This document shows, in pieces, positions 8,859 through 17,415 of a stretch of DNA of 64,000 bases (position 1 is its first letter; each line of letters begins with the position of its first letter). The stretch covers positions 558,001 through 622,000 of the forward strand of contig CANMFX010000003.1 of assembly GCA_947497315.1 (NCBI GenBank), given 5' to 3'. Source of the stretch: an uncultured Sphingomonadaceae bacterium. GTDB lineage: Bacteria > Pseudomonadota > Alphaproteobacteria > Sphingomonadales > Sphingomonadaceae. The notes under the pieces were generated by a model. It was not told the DNA's origin, searched no databases, and saw only the letters and a program-made list of their open reading frames with translations. The position numbers and the translations under genes were made by a program.

Positions 8859-10033
8859 CCCCATCGGCACGCCTGCAAGCGGCCATCGAGCTGCTTGACG
8901 AAATCATTGTCGCGGCGCGGGACAATGGTGCTTCGGCGGATAATATCGCCAAGAAATTCTTCAAGGCGCGCCGCTATGCCGGCTCCAAAGATCGCCGGGC
9001 TGTCCGGGCGCATGTTTATGCGGCAATCCGGCGTTTTGGCGATCGACCCGAGAACGGGCGCGCTGCAATGGCAGGGTTGGCCGAGGAACAGCCAGAATTG
9101 CGTGATTTGTTTGATGGATCGGCTTATGGGCCAGCGCTGCTCCAAGAAGGCGAAGAGAAGGCCGCAGGGGACAATATACCCGGCTGGCTGTTGGACAGAT
9201 TTGCGGGACCAATAGATGGAGATGAGCAAAAAACACTATTTGACCGCGCGCCGCTCGATATCCGGCTGAATCCCAAAAAAGGCGATGCCAAGTTAACAAA
9301 AGCAGCATGGCCGGAAATAGAAGCACTGCCTTTGCCCAATGCCTATCGGCTGCCGACCGGAACAAATGTCGAAAACAGCAAGGCCTATAATAGCGGTCAG
9401 ATCGAGATTCAGGACCTGGGCAGTCAGGCGATAATTACCGCTTGTCTGCCAAGTGAACCAAAGCTGGTTTTGGATATGTGCGCTGGGGCAGGGGGTAAAA
9501 CTCTGGGCCTGGCAGCACAATTGCCGGATGAAACCCGCATCATTGCTGCCGATACGGATCGCGGGCGTCTGAGCCGCATTGAACCGCGCTTGCGCCGGTC
9601 CGGCGCCAATAATATCGAAACTCTGCTGCTGTCGCCGAACAAAGAGGGTGAAACGCTGGCTCCGTTCAAGGGTAAATGCAATCTCGTGCTTGTCGATGCG
9701 CCCTGCACGGGAACCGGTACGTGGCGGCGGAACCCTGAGCTGCGCTGGCGGATGACGCCAAAAAGACTCGATCAAACGTTAAAATTGCAAGCGCGATTGC
9801 TGGAACTGGCTAGTGCCATGGTCGCTCCGGGCGGCCAGCTTGTCTATGCGGTTTGTTCGCTTCTGGATGCTGAAGGCGGCGACCAAACCGAGAATTTCGT
9901 CAAAAACCATCCGGAATGGCGGGATATAGAGGTTGATTTGCCGATAGGGCGGCCATATCGTAAAGGAACTCTACTCACCCCGTATCAAGACGGAACGGAT
10001 GGCTTTTATTTTACCTGCCTCGAAAAATTGTGA
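8855..10033 (+). CDS. rsmB: RsmB/NOP family 16S rRNA cytosine-C5 methyltransferase
   Basis: A 392-residue SAM-dependent RNA m5C methyltransferase, best matched to RsmB, which methylates C967 of 16S rRNA. Motif I is VLDMCAGAGGKTLGLAA. Motif IV carries the release cysteine (LVDAPCTGTGTWRRNPELRW) and motif VI the catalytic cysteine (YAVCSLLDAEG). The N-terminal ~80 residues are helical (RLQAAIELLDEIIVAARD, SKDRRAVRAHVYAAIRRF), as in RsmB-like proteins that lack a full NusB domain. It overlaps the 69-aa gene by four bases, implying translational coupling. A different rRNA target cannot be excluded from sequence alone. Confidence 0.88.
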   Translation: MTPSARLQAAIELLDEIIVAARDNGASADNIAKKFFKARRYAGSKDRRAVRAHVYAAIRRFGDRPENGRAAMAGLAEEQPELRDLFDGSAYGPALLQEGEEKAAGDNIPGWLLDRFAGPIDGDEQKTLFDRAPLDIRLNPKKGDAKLTKAAWPEIEALPLPNAYRLPTGTNVENSKAYNSGQIEIQDLGSQAIITACLPSEPKLVLDMCAGAGGKTLGLAAQLPDETRIIAADTDRGRLSRIEPRLRRSGANNIETLLLSPNKEGETLAPFKGKCNLVLVDAPCTGTGTWRRNPELRWRMTPKRLDQTLKLQARLLELASAMVAPGGQLVYAVCSLLDAEGGDQTENFVKNHPEWRDIEVDLPIGRPYRKGTLLTPYQDGTDGFYFTCLEKL

Positions 10034-10117
10034 TAGCAGATCATGACAGGCACCGGCATGTTCACCGAACGTGCAGGTGGCTCTGCTAGAAAGCCTGAGT
10101 CTTTATTGGAGCTAATT

Positions 10118-10651
10118 ATGCGTTTTTCACCCGCCGCCCTTGCGATGTCCCTGGTTTTAGCCACTGTTTCCAGCGCCAGCTTTGGCCAGTCAGCAGATGT
10201 GGAAATCAAGGCTCGTTCGGTAGCCTATATGCAGCAGGGAGAAGCCGCGCAGAAAAAGGGTAATCTGGAGCTGGCCACAGACCTTTATGAAACTGCCTTG
10301 GCTGTTGATCCACGAAACGGGTCTGCCTTTATCGCTATGGCCCAGATCGCGCGGGTTCAGAAACTGCCGGGTAAAGCCATAAGATTCTACCGTGAGGCAC
10401 TGATCCTGGATCCCAATAATCTGGATGCATTGGCAGGGCAGGGCGAAGCGCTGGTTCAACGCGGTGCGGTTGAAAAGGCCAAAATCAATCTCTCGCGAAT
10501 CGAAACACTTTGCCGGACCCGTTGCCCACAAACAGCGCAATTGTCTTCGGCTATTACCGCCTCGCAAAAGACTCCGGTTCTCTCTGCTCAGGCGGTAACA
10601 CCGAAGCCGAAAGTCGGTGATGAGAAGGCTGACGACGTCAAACCTAACTGA
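10118..10651 (+). CDS. Secreted TPR-repeat protein
   Basis: A 177-residue protein with an N-terminal signal peptide (MRFSPAALAMSLVLATVSSA, cleavage near SFGQS). Two to three tetratricopeptide repeats follow: GEAAQKKGNLELATDLYETA, ALAVDPRNGSAFIAMAQIAR, and KAIRFYREALILDPNNLDAL. The C-terminus is a proline/lysine-rich tail. The ATG at 10118 is preferred because a TTGGAG site lies 7-8 bases upstream and the protein then starts with the signal sequence; the frame is open for 25 more codons upstream. TPR proteins mediate protein contacts, here in the periplasm. Its 3' end is 6 bases from the convergent DUF481 gene. Confidence 0.85.
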   Translation: MRFSPAALAMSLVLATVSSASFGQSADVEIKARSVAYMQQGEAAQKKGNLELATDLYETALAVDPRNGSAFIAMAQIARVQKLPGKAIRFYREALILDPNNLDALAGQGEALVQRGAVEKAKINLSRIETLCRTRCPQTAQLSSAITASQKTPVLSAQAVTPKPKVGDEKADDVKPN

Positions 10652-10657
10652 TCTAGT

Positions 10658-11608
10658 TCAAAAGTCGTAGACTAAGGTGGCACGGCTAAGCGTGTCGGTT
10701 TTTTCGCGTCCATCGGGCGGATTGGTCTCGTGCTCAATCGCATAAGAAAGGCGCGCAGACAGCTTTCCGTTAATCTTGGCATCCAGTCCGGTCGTTGCAG
10801 TTAGCGTATTGGTGCCAGATGAAAATATGACATTGGCGCTCGTCAGGCTTTGCGCATCCGAGGCTAACGTTGCGCCTGCGCCCTGAGTCAGTTTCAGATT
10901 TTTGGCAATTTGCCAGCCCAGATCAAGACCGATCAAGCCGGCGATACTGCTATCCGACCCGCCTTCGGTAAATTCGGTGAGCCGCCAGGCAGGTCCGGCT
11001 TTCACATCTAGGAAAATGTCTTTCTCTTTGATCACAGTATAGCCGATCCCGCCAGAGACCGTATAGCGTGAAGAAAAGCCCTGAAACCGGTCTCGATCAT
11101 ATTGCGCCAATCCATAGATGAAAAGGCGGTCATCAATCTTATACTCTGGTTCCAGCGCGGCTGCATATTGCTCTCTGCTGGTCACCCCGTTGCTGCGTTG
11201 ATAATCGGCGCGTGCGCGAAATTTCAGGCGCCAATCTACCGCATCCTTCGCGAGCTTGATTCCACCGCTTATACCAACATTGCTGGAGTTACCGGTGTTG
11301 CGAAAGCCGCCAAGCTCTCCTTCACCCGTCCAGTTTTCGAAAAAGGGCGCTTCCATTTTTGCCTTTTTTTCAGCTGCTGCGAGCTGTGTTTTCTTTGCGG
11401 TATATGCTGCGAACATTGCATCAATTTCGGCAATATCGTCGGGATTCGCAACTTTGGCAAACTTGATCACGGATCTTACCTCCGCGTCTTTGCCGGAGGC
11501 AATGGCTGCATCAATCATCGCCTTTACCGGTTCAGGAAGAGCTGCTTGCGCTGGCGATACTATGCCAGCAGCCGCTATTGAAAACGGCCAAACTATCTTC
11601 TGCAACAT
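10658..11608 (-). CDS. DUF481 (YdiY-like) outer-membrane beta-barrel protein
   Basis: A 316-residue exported protein. A signal peptide (MLQKIVWPFSIAAAGIVSPA, cleavage after AQA) is followed by a helical coiled segment (residues about 20-85, AVRSVIKFAKVANPDD, AAEKKAKMEAPFF). Then come alternating amphipathic beta-strands such as NWTGEGELGGFRNTGNSS, WRLKFRARADYQRSN and GGIGYTVIKEKDIFLDVKAG, ending in a C-terminal aromatic (LVYDF). This is the DUF481 pattern of salt-induced outer-membrane proteins. The terminal Phe is the BAM recognition signature. Transported substrate unknown. Confidence 0.88.
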   Translation of the reverse strand: MLQKIVWPFSIAAAGIVSPAQAALPEPVKAMIDAAIASGKDAEVRSVIKFAKVANPDDIAEIDAMFAAYTAKKTQLAAAEKKAKMEAPFFENWTGEGELGGFRNTGNSSNVGISGGIKLAKDAVDWRLKFRARADYQRSNGVTSREQYAAALEPEYKIDDRLFIYGLAQYDRDRFQGFSSRYTVSGGIGYTVIKEKDIFLDVKAGPAWRLTEFTEGGSDSSIAGLIGLDLGWQIAKNLKLTQGAGATLASDAQSLTSANVIFSSGTNTLTATTGLDAKINGKLSARLSYAIEHETNPPDGREKTDTLSRATLVYDF

Positions 11609-11639
11609 ACTATATTCCCGTAACTATTCCAGTTTACAC

Positions 11640-12128
11640 TCAGATCAGCGGTCCAAATTCCTTTAATATTGCGCGATAAAGATCTCGTTTAAATGGTACG
11701 ATCATTTCGGGCAAATCTGATGGATCGGCCCATCGCCAATCCGAGAATTCCGCATGGTCCGTAGCGATATTGACATGCTTGTCTTCGCCTGTAAACCGCA
11801 TCAGAAACCAGTATTGACGCTGACCCCGGTATTTCCCCTTCCAGATTTTCCCTAACAATTCGTCGGGCAGATCGTATAAATATTCTTCTGCACTGCGGGC
11901 AATTATTTGCACAAGATCAGCAGATATGCCCGTCTCTTCCTCAAGCTCGCGTATCGCAGCCGCCTCGCTTTCCTCGCCCTTGTCAATCCCGCCCTGCGGC
12001 ATTTGCCAGGCATGAGGATATTTGCTGTCCTGCGCATCCAGTCGCTGCCCGACAAAGACTTTACCATCTGTGTTGGCCAGCATGATGCCGGCGCACGGCC
12101 GATAAGGAAGGTTGCTGAAATCGGTCAT
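11640..12128 (-). CDS. rppH: RNA pyrophosphohydrolase (Nudix)
   Basis: A 162-residue Nudix hydrolase matching RppH, which removes pyrophosphate from 5'-triphosphorylated mRNA and so starts RNase E-dependent decay. The Nudix box is complete: GGIDKGEESEAAAIRELEEE followed by TGI. RppH-type context is visible before it (YRPCAGIMLANTDGKVFVGQ, WQMPQGGID). The gene overlaps the esterase gene upstream's stop by four bases (ATGA), so it is the distal... neighbour in the same transcript: rppH is transcribed first on the minus strand only if a promoter lies inside the esterase; otherwise the esterase (start 13069) comes first and rppH second. Confidence 0.93.
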   Translation of the reverse strand: MTDFSNLPYRPCAGIMLANTDGKVFVGQRLDAQDSKYPHAWQMPQGGIDKGEESEAAAIRELEEETGISADLVQIIARSAEEYLYDLPDELLGKIWKGKYRGQRQYWFLMRFTGEDKHVNIATDHAEFSDWRWADPSDLPEMIVPFKRDLYRAILKEFGPLI

Positions 12129-13069
12129 AGAGCGGCCAGGGTCGCTTTCAGGGCGTCACAGATGCTATCAACGTCCTGTTGCGACGAGGGAATGCCCTTG
12201 CGCAGGCAAATGAGTCCGTGAATATTGCCCTTGGCTTCCATGAAGGTCACCGGAACACCTGCTTCGATTAGCTTGGCAGCATAGGCGCGGCCTTGATCCC
12301 GGAGCGGATCTAGACCGCCTGTGATCAGTACCGTAGGCGGACTGCTGGCCAGATCACCGTGGATAGGGTCACAGCGGCTATCGCCGGTGACCCCGGCATA
12401 ATGACCCATGAAATAGTCCATTGAGTCCTTGGTCAGTAGAAAACCTTCTGCAAATTCCCGCATCGATCCTTCGGAAGCCGTGCTGTCGACGACAGGATAG
12501 ATGGGAACCTGTGCAATTACCGGCACTGCCGCTGGATTTTTTGCCAAGTCCTGTGCCACCACAATCGCCAGATTGCCGCCCGCGCTGTCGCCGCAGGGGA
12601 TCAGACCATCTATCTCGATACCAAGAGCGCTGCTGGCATTTTCAGCAACCCACCGGGTGGCTGCTTCACAATCATCCGGGGCAGCCGGAAAAGGGGCTTC
12701 CGGGGCTAGTCGATAGTCCACCGCAATTAAGGGCAAATCCATCTGTGCCGCCATTTCCGTGCAAAAGGGATGATGGCTTTCAAGATCGCCAATGACAAAG
12801 CCGCCGCCATGATAAAAGATGATCGCCGGCCCTTTTTCCCTCGTTTCCCGTTTGTCGTAATAGCGCAGCTTGATATCGCCCGCTGGTCCCGGACAGGTCA
12901 GGTCTTTGATAACCGCCAGTTCGGTGGGTTCGGCATCGACCAGAAAACGCATGCCGACATAGGCTTCACGCGCTGCCGCTGGCTCCATCTGGTCCATCGG
13001 GACCTCCATGGCTGTTTCCAGCATGGCCAGCATTGCCTGGGCATCGGGTCGCACAAAAGCCGTCGTCAT
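12125..13069 (-). CDS. Alpha/beta hydrolase, hormone-sensitive-lipase (family IV) esterase
   Basis: A 314-residue cytoplasmic esterase. Family IV marks are clear: oxyanion-hole motif HGGGF (YHGGGFVIGDLESHH), nucleophile motif GDSAGG, acid Asp in ITGGLDPLRDQG and catalytic His in GNIHGL. It probably hydrolyses short-chain acyl esters; the natural substrate is unknown. The ATG at 13069 is preferred over one eight codons upstream because purine-rich GGAG and AGAGG sequences lie directly before it. Its stop codon overlaps the start of rppH, so the two are translationally coupled, an arrangement that does not itself suggest a shared pathway. Confidence 0.9.
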   Translation of the reverse strand: MTTAFVRPDAQAMLAMLETAMEVPMDQMEPAAAREAYVGMRFLVDAEPTELAVIKDLTCPGPAGDIKLRYYDKRETREKGPAIIFYHGGGFVIGDLESHHPFCTEMAAQMDLPLIAVDYRLAPEAPFPAAPDDCEAATRWVAENASSALGIEIDGLIPCGDSAGGNLAIVVAQDLAKNPAAVPVIAQVPIYPVVDSTASEGSMREFAEGFLLTKDSMDYFMGHYAGVTGDSRCDPIHGDLASSPPTVLITGGLDPLRDQGRAYAAKLIEAGVPVTFMEAKGNIHGLICLRKGIPSSQQDVDSICDALKATLAAL

Positions 13070-13269
13070 CCTCTTATCTCCGTATTGTTGCATATTGATT
13101 TGCTACTGATCCTGTGGCGAGTAGATCAGCCGGGGTTCACTAGGCAAGATGTATTCTATTTCTCCCGTTTCAAACAAAAACTTTATCCCTAGTAGTTTTT
13201 ATGGTTTGAAGCAGAGGGGAGAAGTGCTTTACCGCATCTTCTAAAGAGTTTTGGGTACGGAAATTATAT

Positions 13270-15159
13270 ATGGCTACGGCGCTTAAACAGGACGATTCAG
13301 ACAATAACCAGCCAGCGAATGCAGAGAATGTCGTCGTTCGCTTTGCTGGTGATAGCGGCGATGGCATGCAGCTTACCGGCGGGCAATTCACATTGTCGAC
13401 GGCGCTGGCGGGCAGTGATCTCGCGACTTTTCCTGATTTTCCTGCTGAAATCCGGGCGCCGCAAGGGACGCTTTTCGGCGTTTCCGCTTTCCAGATTAAC
13501 TTTGGCAGTCGCGCCATTGAGACTGCGGGCGACCAGCCTGATGTCCTGATTGCAATGAATCCCGCCGCATTGAAGACCAATGTCGATGCATTGCGTGAAG
13601 GCGGTTTGATCATTGCCGACGAAGGTGAATTCGGGAAACGCAATCTCGATAAAGCCAAATATGAAAATAATCCGCTGGAAGACGGCTCGCTGGCCAAATG
13701 GCAGCTGCTTAAACTAGATATTTCTGCGCTGACGCTCGAAGCGGTGAAGCCCTTTGGACTCGGGAACAAAGAAGCTCTGCGCTGTAAGAATATGTGGACG
13801 CTCGGCCTAGCGCTTTGGATGTTCGAGCGGGAACGCCAACCCATTATCGACTGGCTCAAGGGTAAGTTCGCGAAACTCCCCGATGTGGCGGATGCGAATA
13901 TCGCGGCGCTGAATGCCGGCCATGCTTATGGCGAAACCGCCGAGCTTTCCGGAGACGGCTTGGGTAGTGGGCATCTGACCACCCGCAAGGTGGGGGCAGC
14001 GCCGTCAGCACCGGGCCAATATCGCACAGTGACTGGCGCAGAAGCCCTGTCGCTCGGTTTGGTAGCCGGTGCGCAGCTGGCGGATTTGCCGATGTTCTTT
14101 GGCGGTTATCCGATTACGCCAGCTTCGGCGATCCTGCATCACCTGTCGCGCCTGAAAGAATTTGGCGTAACAACTTTCCAGGCCGAGGACGAGATCGCGG
14201 CGATCGCGGCCGCCATCGGCGCAAGCTATGCTGGTAAACTGGGCATTACTTCTTCATCCGGTCCGGGTATCGCGCTAAAAGGCGAAGCCATGGGTCTTGC
14301 GATCATGACCGAGCTGCCTCTGGTGATTGTCAATTCACAGCGTGGCGGGCCCTCGACCGGTCTGCCGACCAAGACCGAGCAATCGGATCTGTATCAGGCC
14401 ATTTATGGCCGCAATGGTGATGCATCGATGCCGGTCATCGCCGCGCGCTCGCCCGGCGATGCCTTTGAATGTGCGATTGAAGCGGTGCGGATCGCGGTGC
14501 AATATATGACGCCGGTCATGCTGCTCACCGACGGTTATATCGCCAATGCCGCTGAGCCTTGGAAAATTCCGGACGTTGATAGTCTGGAACCATTCCCGAC
14601 CAGCTTCCTCGATAAAATGCCGGAAGGCGGATTGAAACCCTATGCGCGAGACGAGAAGCTCGCACGGCCTTGGATCAAACCGGGCACACCGGAATTGATG
14701 CACCGGATCGGCGGTATCGAAAAAGGCATTGATACCGGTCATATTGATTATGGCGCAGCCAACCACCAGCAAATGACCGAAATCAGGCGTGACAAGGTCC
14801 TCGGCGTTGCGGACAGCATTCCCGATCAGGATGTTGCGTTGGGCAAGGCTGGCGGCAAACTGGCCGTCGTTGGCTGGGGCTCGACCTTTGGACCTATTCA
14901 TCAGGCCGTGCGCCGCGCAGTGGAGGCTGGAAAAGACGTCAGTCATATCCATATCAGGAATGTCTGGCCGATGCCGAAAAATATGGGTAACTTGCTGAAA
15001 AGCTATGACCGGGTCATCGTACCGGAAATGAATACCGGACAGTTGAAAACGGTTCTGCGTGATCAATACCTGATCGATGCAAAGCCTGTAAACAAAGTAT
15101 CGGGCCAGCCCTTTACCATTGCCGAAATTGAAGCGGCGATTGAGGAGAATCTGTCATGA
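13270..15159 (+). CDS. korA: 2-oxoglutarate:ferredoxin oxidoreductase, alpha (gamma-alpha fused) subunit
   Basis: A 629-residue 2-oxoacid:acceptor oxidoreductase subunit in which the gamma domain (residues about 20-200; RFAGDSGDGMQLTGGQFTLS, DFPAEIRAPQGTLFGVSAFQ) is fused to the alpha/pyrimidine-binding domain (residues about 230-600; GYPITPASAILHHLSRL, TSSSGPGIALKGEAMGLA, NSQRGGPSTGLPTKTEQSDL). With KorB it oxidatively decarboxylates a 2-oxoacid, probably 2-oxoglutarate, to the acyl-CoA, reducing a ferredoxin. No iron-sulphur cluster domain is fused, as in the oxygen-tolerant KorAB of mycobacteria and other aerobes. The gene overlaps korB by four bases. The start is an ATG 9 bases after a GGAAA stretch; nothing upstream resembles a strong ribosome site. 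Confidence 0.92.
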   Translation: MATALKQDDSDNNQPANAENVVVRFAGDSGDGMQLTGGQFTLSTALAGSDLATFPDFPAEIRAPQGTLFGVSAFQINFGSRAIETAGDQPDVLIAMNPAALKTNVDALREGGLIIADEGEFGKRNLDKAKYENNPLEDGSLAKWQLLKLDISALTLEAVKPFGLGNKEALRCKNMWTLGLALWMFERERQPIIDWLKGKFAKLPDVADANIAALNAGHAYGETAELSGDGLGSGHLTTRKVGAAPSAPGQYRTVTGAEALSLGLVAGAQLADLPMFFGGYPITPASAILHHLSRLKEFGVTTFQAEDEIAAIAAAIGASYAGKLGITSSSGPGIALKGEAMGLAIMTELPLVIVNSQRGGPSTGLPTKTEQSDLYQAIYGRNGDASMPVIAARSPGDAFECAIEAVRIAVQYMTPVMLLTDGYIANAAEPWKIPDVDSLEPFPTSFLDKMPEGGLKPYARDEKLARPWIKPGTPELMHRIGGIEKGIDTGHIDYGAANHQQMTEIRRDKVLGVADSIPDQDVALGKAGGKLAVVGWGSTFGPIHQAVRRAVEAGKDVSHIHIRNVWPMPKNMGNLLKSYDRVIVPEMNTGQLKTVLRDQYLIDAKPVNKVSGQPFTIAEIEAAIEENLS

Positions 15160-16184
15160 ACGAGATGACGAAAATCACGACGCTGAAAGACTGGGAAACC
15201 GATCAGGAAGTCCGCTGGTGCCCGGGTTGCGGTGACTATGCGATCCTGAAAGCGGTGCAGCGGACCATGCCGGATCTCGGCGTGCGTCCGGAAGATACGT
15301 TGTTTATCAGTGGGATCGGCTGCTCTTCTCGCTTTCCTTATTATATGGAAACTTACGGTTTTCACACGATCCACGGCCGCGCGCCTGCAGTGGCGACGGG
15401 TGCCAAGCTGGCCAATCCCGACCTTGATGTCTGGATCATCACTGGCGATGGCGACGCGCTGTCCATCGGCGGCAACCATACGATGCACCTGTTACGGCGG
15501 AATCTGGATTGCCAGATCATGCTGTTCAACAATGAAATCTACGGCCTGACCAAAGGGCAATATTCCCCGACATCGCGGGTAGGAACCAATACGCCATCGA
15601 CGCCTTATGGTTCGGTTGATCGTCCCGCTAGTCCCTGTGCCTTTGCACTGGGTTCCGGTGCGCGCTTCATTGCCCGTGGTATCGACGTGCACAAGGATTT
15701 GACCAATGTCCTGAAAGCCGCCCATGCGCATAAAGGCGCTGCCTTTATCGAGATTTTTCAGAACTGTATCGTCTATAATAAAGACGTATTCGAGGAATTT
15801 GCAGCCAAGAAAACTGCTGCGTCGACCCAGCTCTTGCTCGCTGATGGTGAACCGATGCTGTTTGAAAAAGGCGAAAAAGGCATCACGCTGGACCGCGAAA
15901 CCCTGTCGTTGAAAGTGGTCGATGTTGTCGATGGCGACTGGCAGGCCGCCAATGTGATCGTCCATGATGTGACCAATCGCTCGGTCGCGCATATGCTGAT
16001 CGAAATGCCGTTCGGCGAATTCCCGATGGCCATCGGCGTGCTCTACGATGATCCGCGTCCGACATTCGAAGCGGCTGTTGTTGAGCAAAATACGCAGGCA
16101 GCGGAAGGCAAGAAGGCGGACCTGCAGGCATTGCTGAATAAAGGTCAAACCTGGACCGTGACAGAGGACGGCCCGGAACTTTAG
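15156..16184 (+). CDS. korB: 2-oxoglutarate:ferredoxin oxidoreductase, beta subunit
   Basis: A 342-residue thiamine-diphosphate-binding subunit that partners KorA. The TPP motif is ITGDGDALSIGGNHTMHLLR, with the metal ligands continuing in LFNNEIYGLTKGQYSPTSR. The N-terminus has the characteristic RWCPGCGDYAILKAVQ and ISGIGCSSRFPYYM cysteine-containing segments; in related enzymes the first is close to the single 4Fe-4S cluster. Translational coupling to korA through an ATGA overlap fits equal stoichiometry. The complex feeds electrons to ferredoxin and in aerobes can substitute for or supplement 2-oxoglutarate dehydrogenase in the TCA cycle. Confidence 0.93.
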   Translation: MNEMTKITTLKDWETDQEVRWCPGCGDYAILKAVQRTMPDLGVRPEDTLFISGIGCSSRFPYYMETYGFHTIHGRAPAVATGAKLANPDLDVWIITGDGDALSIGGNHTMHLLRRNLDCQIMLFNNEIYGLTKGQYSPTSRVGTNTPSTPYGSVDRPASPCAFALGSGARFIARGIDVHKDLTNVLKAAHAHKGAAFIEIFQNCIVYNKDVFEEFAAKKTAASTQLLLADGEPMLFEKGEKGITLDRETLSLKVVDVVDGDWQAANVIVHDVTNRSVAHMLIEMPFGEFPMAIGVLYDDPRPTFEAAVVEQNTQAAEGKKADLQALLNKGQTWTVTEDGPEL

Positions 16185-16243
16185 CGGCCTTTTCCAGCAC
16201 TTGATGCTTGCAATGTAGGATTTGCTTTGCCAGCATGCTGACA

Positions 16244-16255
16244 GGGCTTCAGCCC
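16244..16255 (+). terminator. Weak stem-loop after korB
   Basis: GGGC-TTCA-GCCC followed by CTTTC, 60 bases after the korB stop. The four-pair stem and short T stretch make it only a weak terminator candidate. Confidence 0.2.
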
Positions 16256-16392
16256 CTTTCGTCACGCTATGGGGTGGGGCGATTCTGAACGGACATTTCG
16301 TCGCTCATATGAAATATTTCAACCGAAGATGACCCCCGTTTTGTGTATACTATGTATAATTTCCCAGTCCAGTTTAGGCGGCTTTCGGTCGC

Positions 16393-17415
16393 ATGGATAA
16401 TCTGACGCATAGTCTTGCCGGCGCCGTTCTCGGTCAGCTTGGTTTGAAGAAGAAAACCGGCCTGGGTATGGCGACCTTGATAATCGCCGCCAATATTCCC
16501 GACATTGATGCGTTCGCAACGCTGCTCGGCGGCGTCCAGCATCTCGCTATCCGTCGCGGTATTACGCACGGCCCGATTGCAATGGTGGTTTTGCCGTTAC
16601 TGCTGACTGGCTTCATGCTGTGGTTCGATGGTTGGCAGACCAAGCGCGGCAAACGACCGGCGGATCGCTTGCCGATTCACAAGGGCTGGTTGCTGGCCTT
16701 GGCTTATATTGGTTGCCTCAGCCATCCCGCGCTGGATTGGCTTAACAGCTATGGCGTTCGCCTCCTCGAGCCTTTTTCCTCGCAATGGTATTATGGCGAC
16801 AGCATCTTCATCATCGATATCTGGATCTGGGCCGCGCTGATCATCGGTGTCTGGATATCACGACGGCGCGAGAAAAAGGGCAGGGATGACTGGCAGCGGC
16901 CGGCGTGGGTAAGCTTTACCGTGATTTGTGCGTATATCTTTGCCAACGGGCTGATTACCGGCAAGGCGGAAGCGGATACGGCTTTGGCTGTCGAACAAGG
17001 AACAGGCCAGCAACCGGCGCAAGTTGTCGCCAATCCGATGCCGGTCACATTCTGGCGCCGAGACATGATCTGGCAAATGGAGGATGAGAACGGCACGGCA
17101 TATGGCGAAACGATATTCGACCTTTTCGATTCTGAGCCTTTTTACTGGAAAGGCGAATTGATTGTTAATGATGCGTCTGAACAGATGATCGCAGACGCCA
17201 AAAAGGCGGATCCCAATGTATGGGCCTTTCTCTTCTGGGCTCGGATGCCTGTTCTGCAGCAAAGTGATGATCCAAATGACGCCGATAATCTGGTGCTGGA
17301 TATAGCAGATATGCGGTTTCGCGATCCTTTGGTGAAGGATCGCTTTACTGTGCAGACAGTCTTACCGCGTAAAGTTGACCCTACGGAACCAGAGAGAGGC
17401 ACAGGCAGCAAGTGA
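16393..17415 (+). CDS. DUF457/YdjM-like membrane-bound metal-dependent hydrolase
   Basis: A 340-residue inner-membrane protein starting MDNLTHSLAGAVLGQLGLKK, the classic opening of the YdjM/DUF457 family. Conserved His and Asp residues typical of the family lie in THSLAG, NIPDIDAFAT, RRGITHGPIAM and GCLSHPALDWLNSYGVRL. Four or five membrane segments occupy residues 25-180 (for example VLPLLLTGFMLWF). The C-terminal third is soluble and probably periplasmic. Members are annotated as LexA-regulated or phospholipase-C-like hydrolases, but the substrate is not known. The stop overlaps the photolyase GTG start by four bases, implying co-translation with a DNA-repair gene. Confidence 0.85.
   Translation: MDNLTHSLAGAVLGQLGLKKKTGLGMATLIIAANIPDIDAFATLLGGVQHLAIRRGITHGPIAMVVLPLLLTGFMLWFDGWQTKRGKRPADRLPIHKGWLLALAYIGCLSHPALDWLNSYGVRLLEPFSSQWYYGDSIFIIDIWIWAALIIGVWISRRREKKGRDDWQRPAWVSFTVICAYIFANGLITGKAEADTALAVEQGTGQQPAQVVANPMPVTFWRRDMIWQMEDENGTAYGETIFDLFDSEPFYWKGELIVNDASEQMIADAKKADPNVWAFLFWARMPVLQQSDDPNDADNLVLDIADMRFRDPLVKDRFTVQTVLPRKVDPTEPERGTGSK

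Noticed and set aside
14335-15066. 243-codon open frame antisense to korA
   Set aside because: Entirely inside korA on the opposite strand, His/Arg-rich composition typical of shadow frames.
16346-16360. TATACTATGTATAAT sequences upstream of the DUF457 gene, as a promoter
   Set aside because: Good -10-like hexamers but no -35 box at a usable distance; left as suggestive only.
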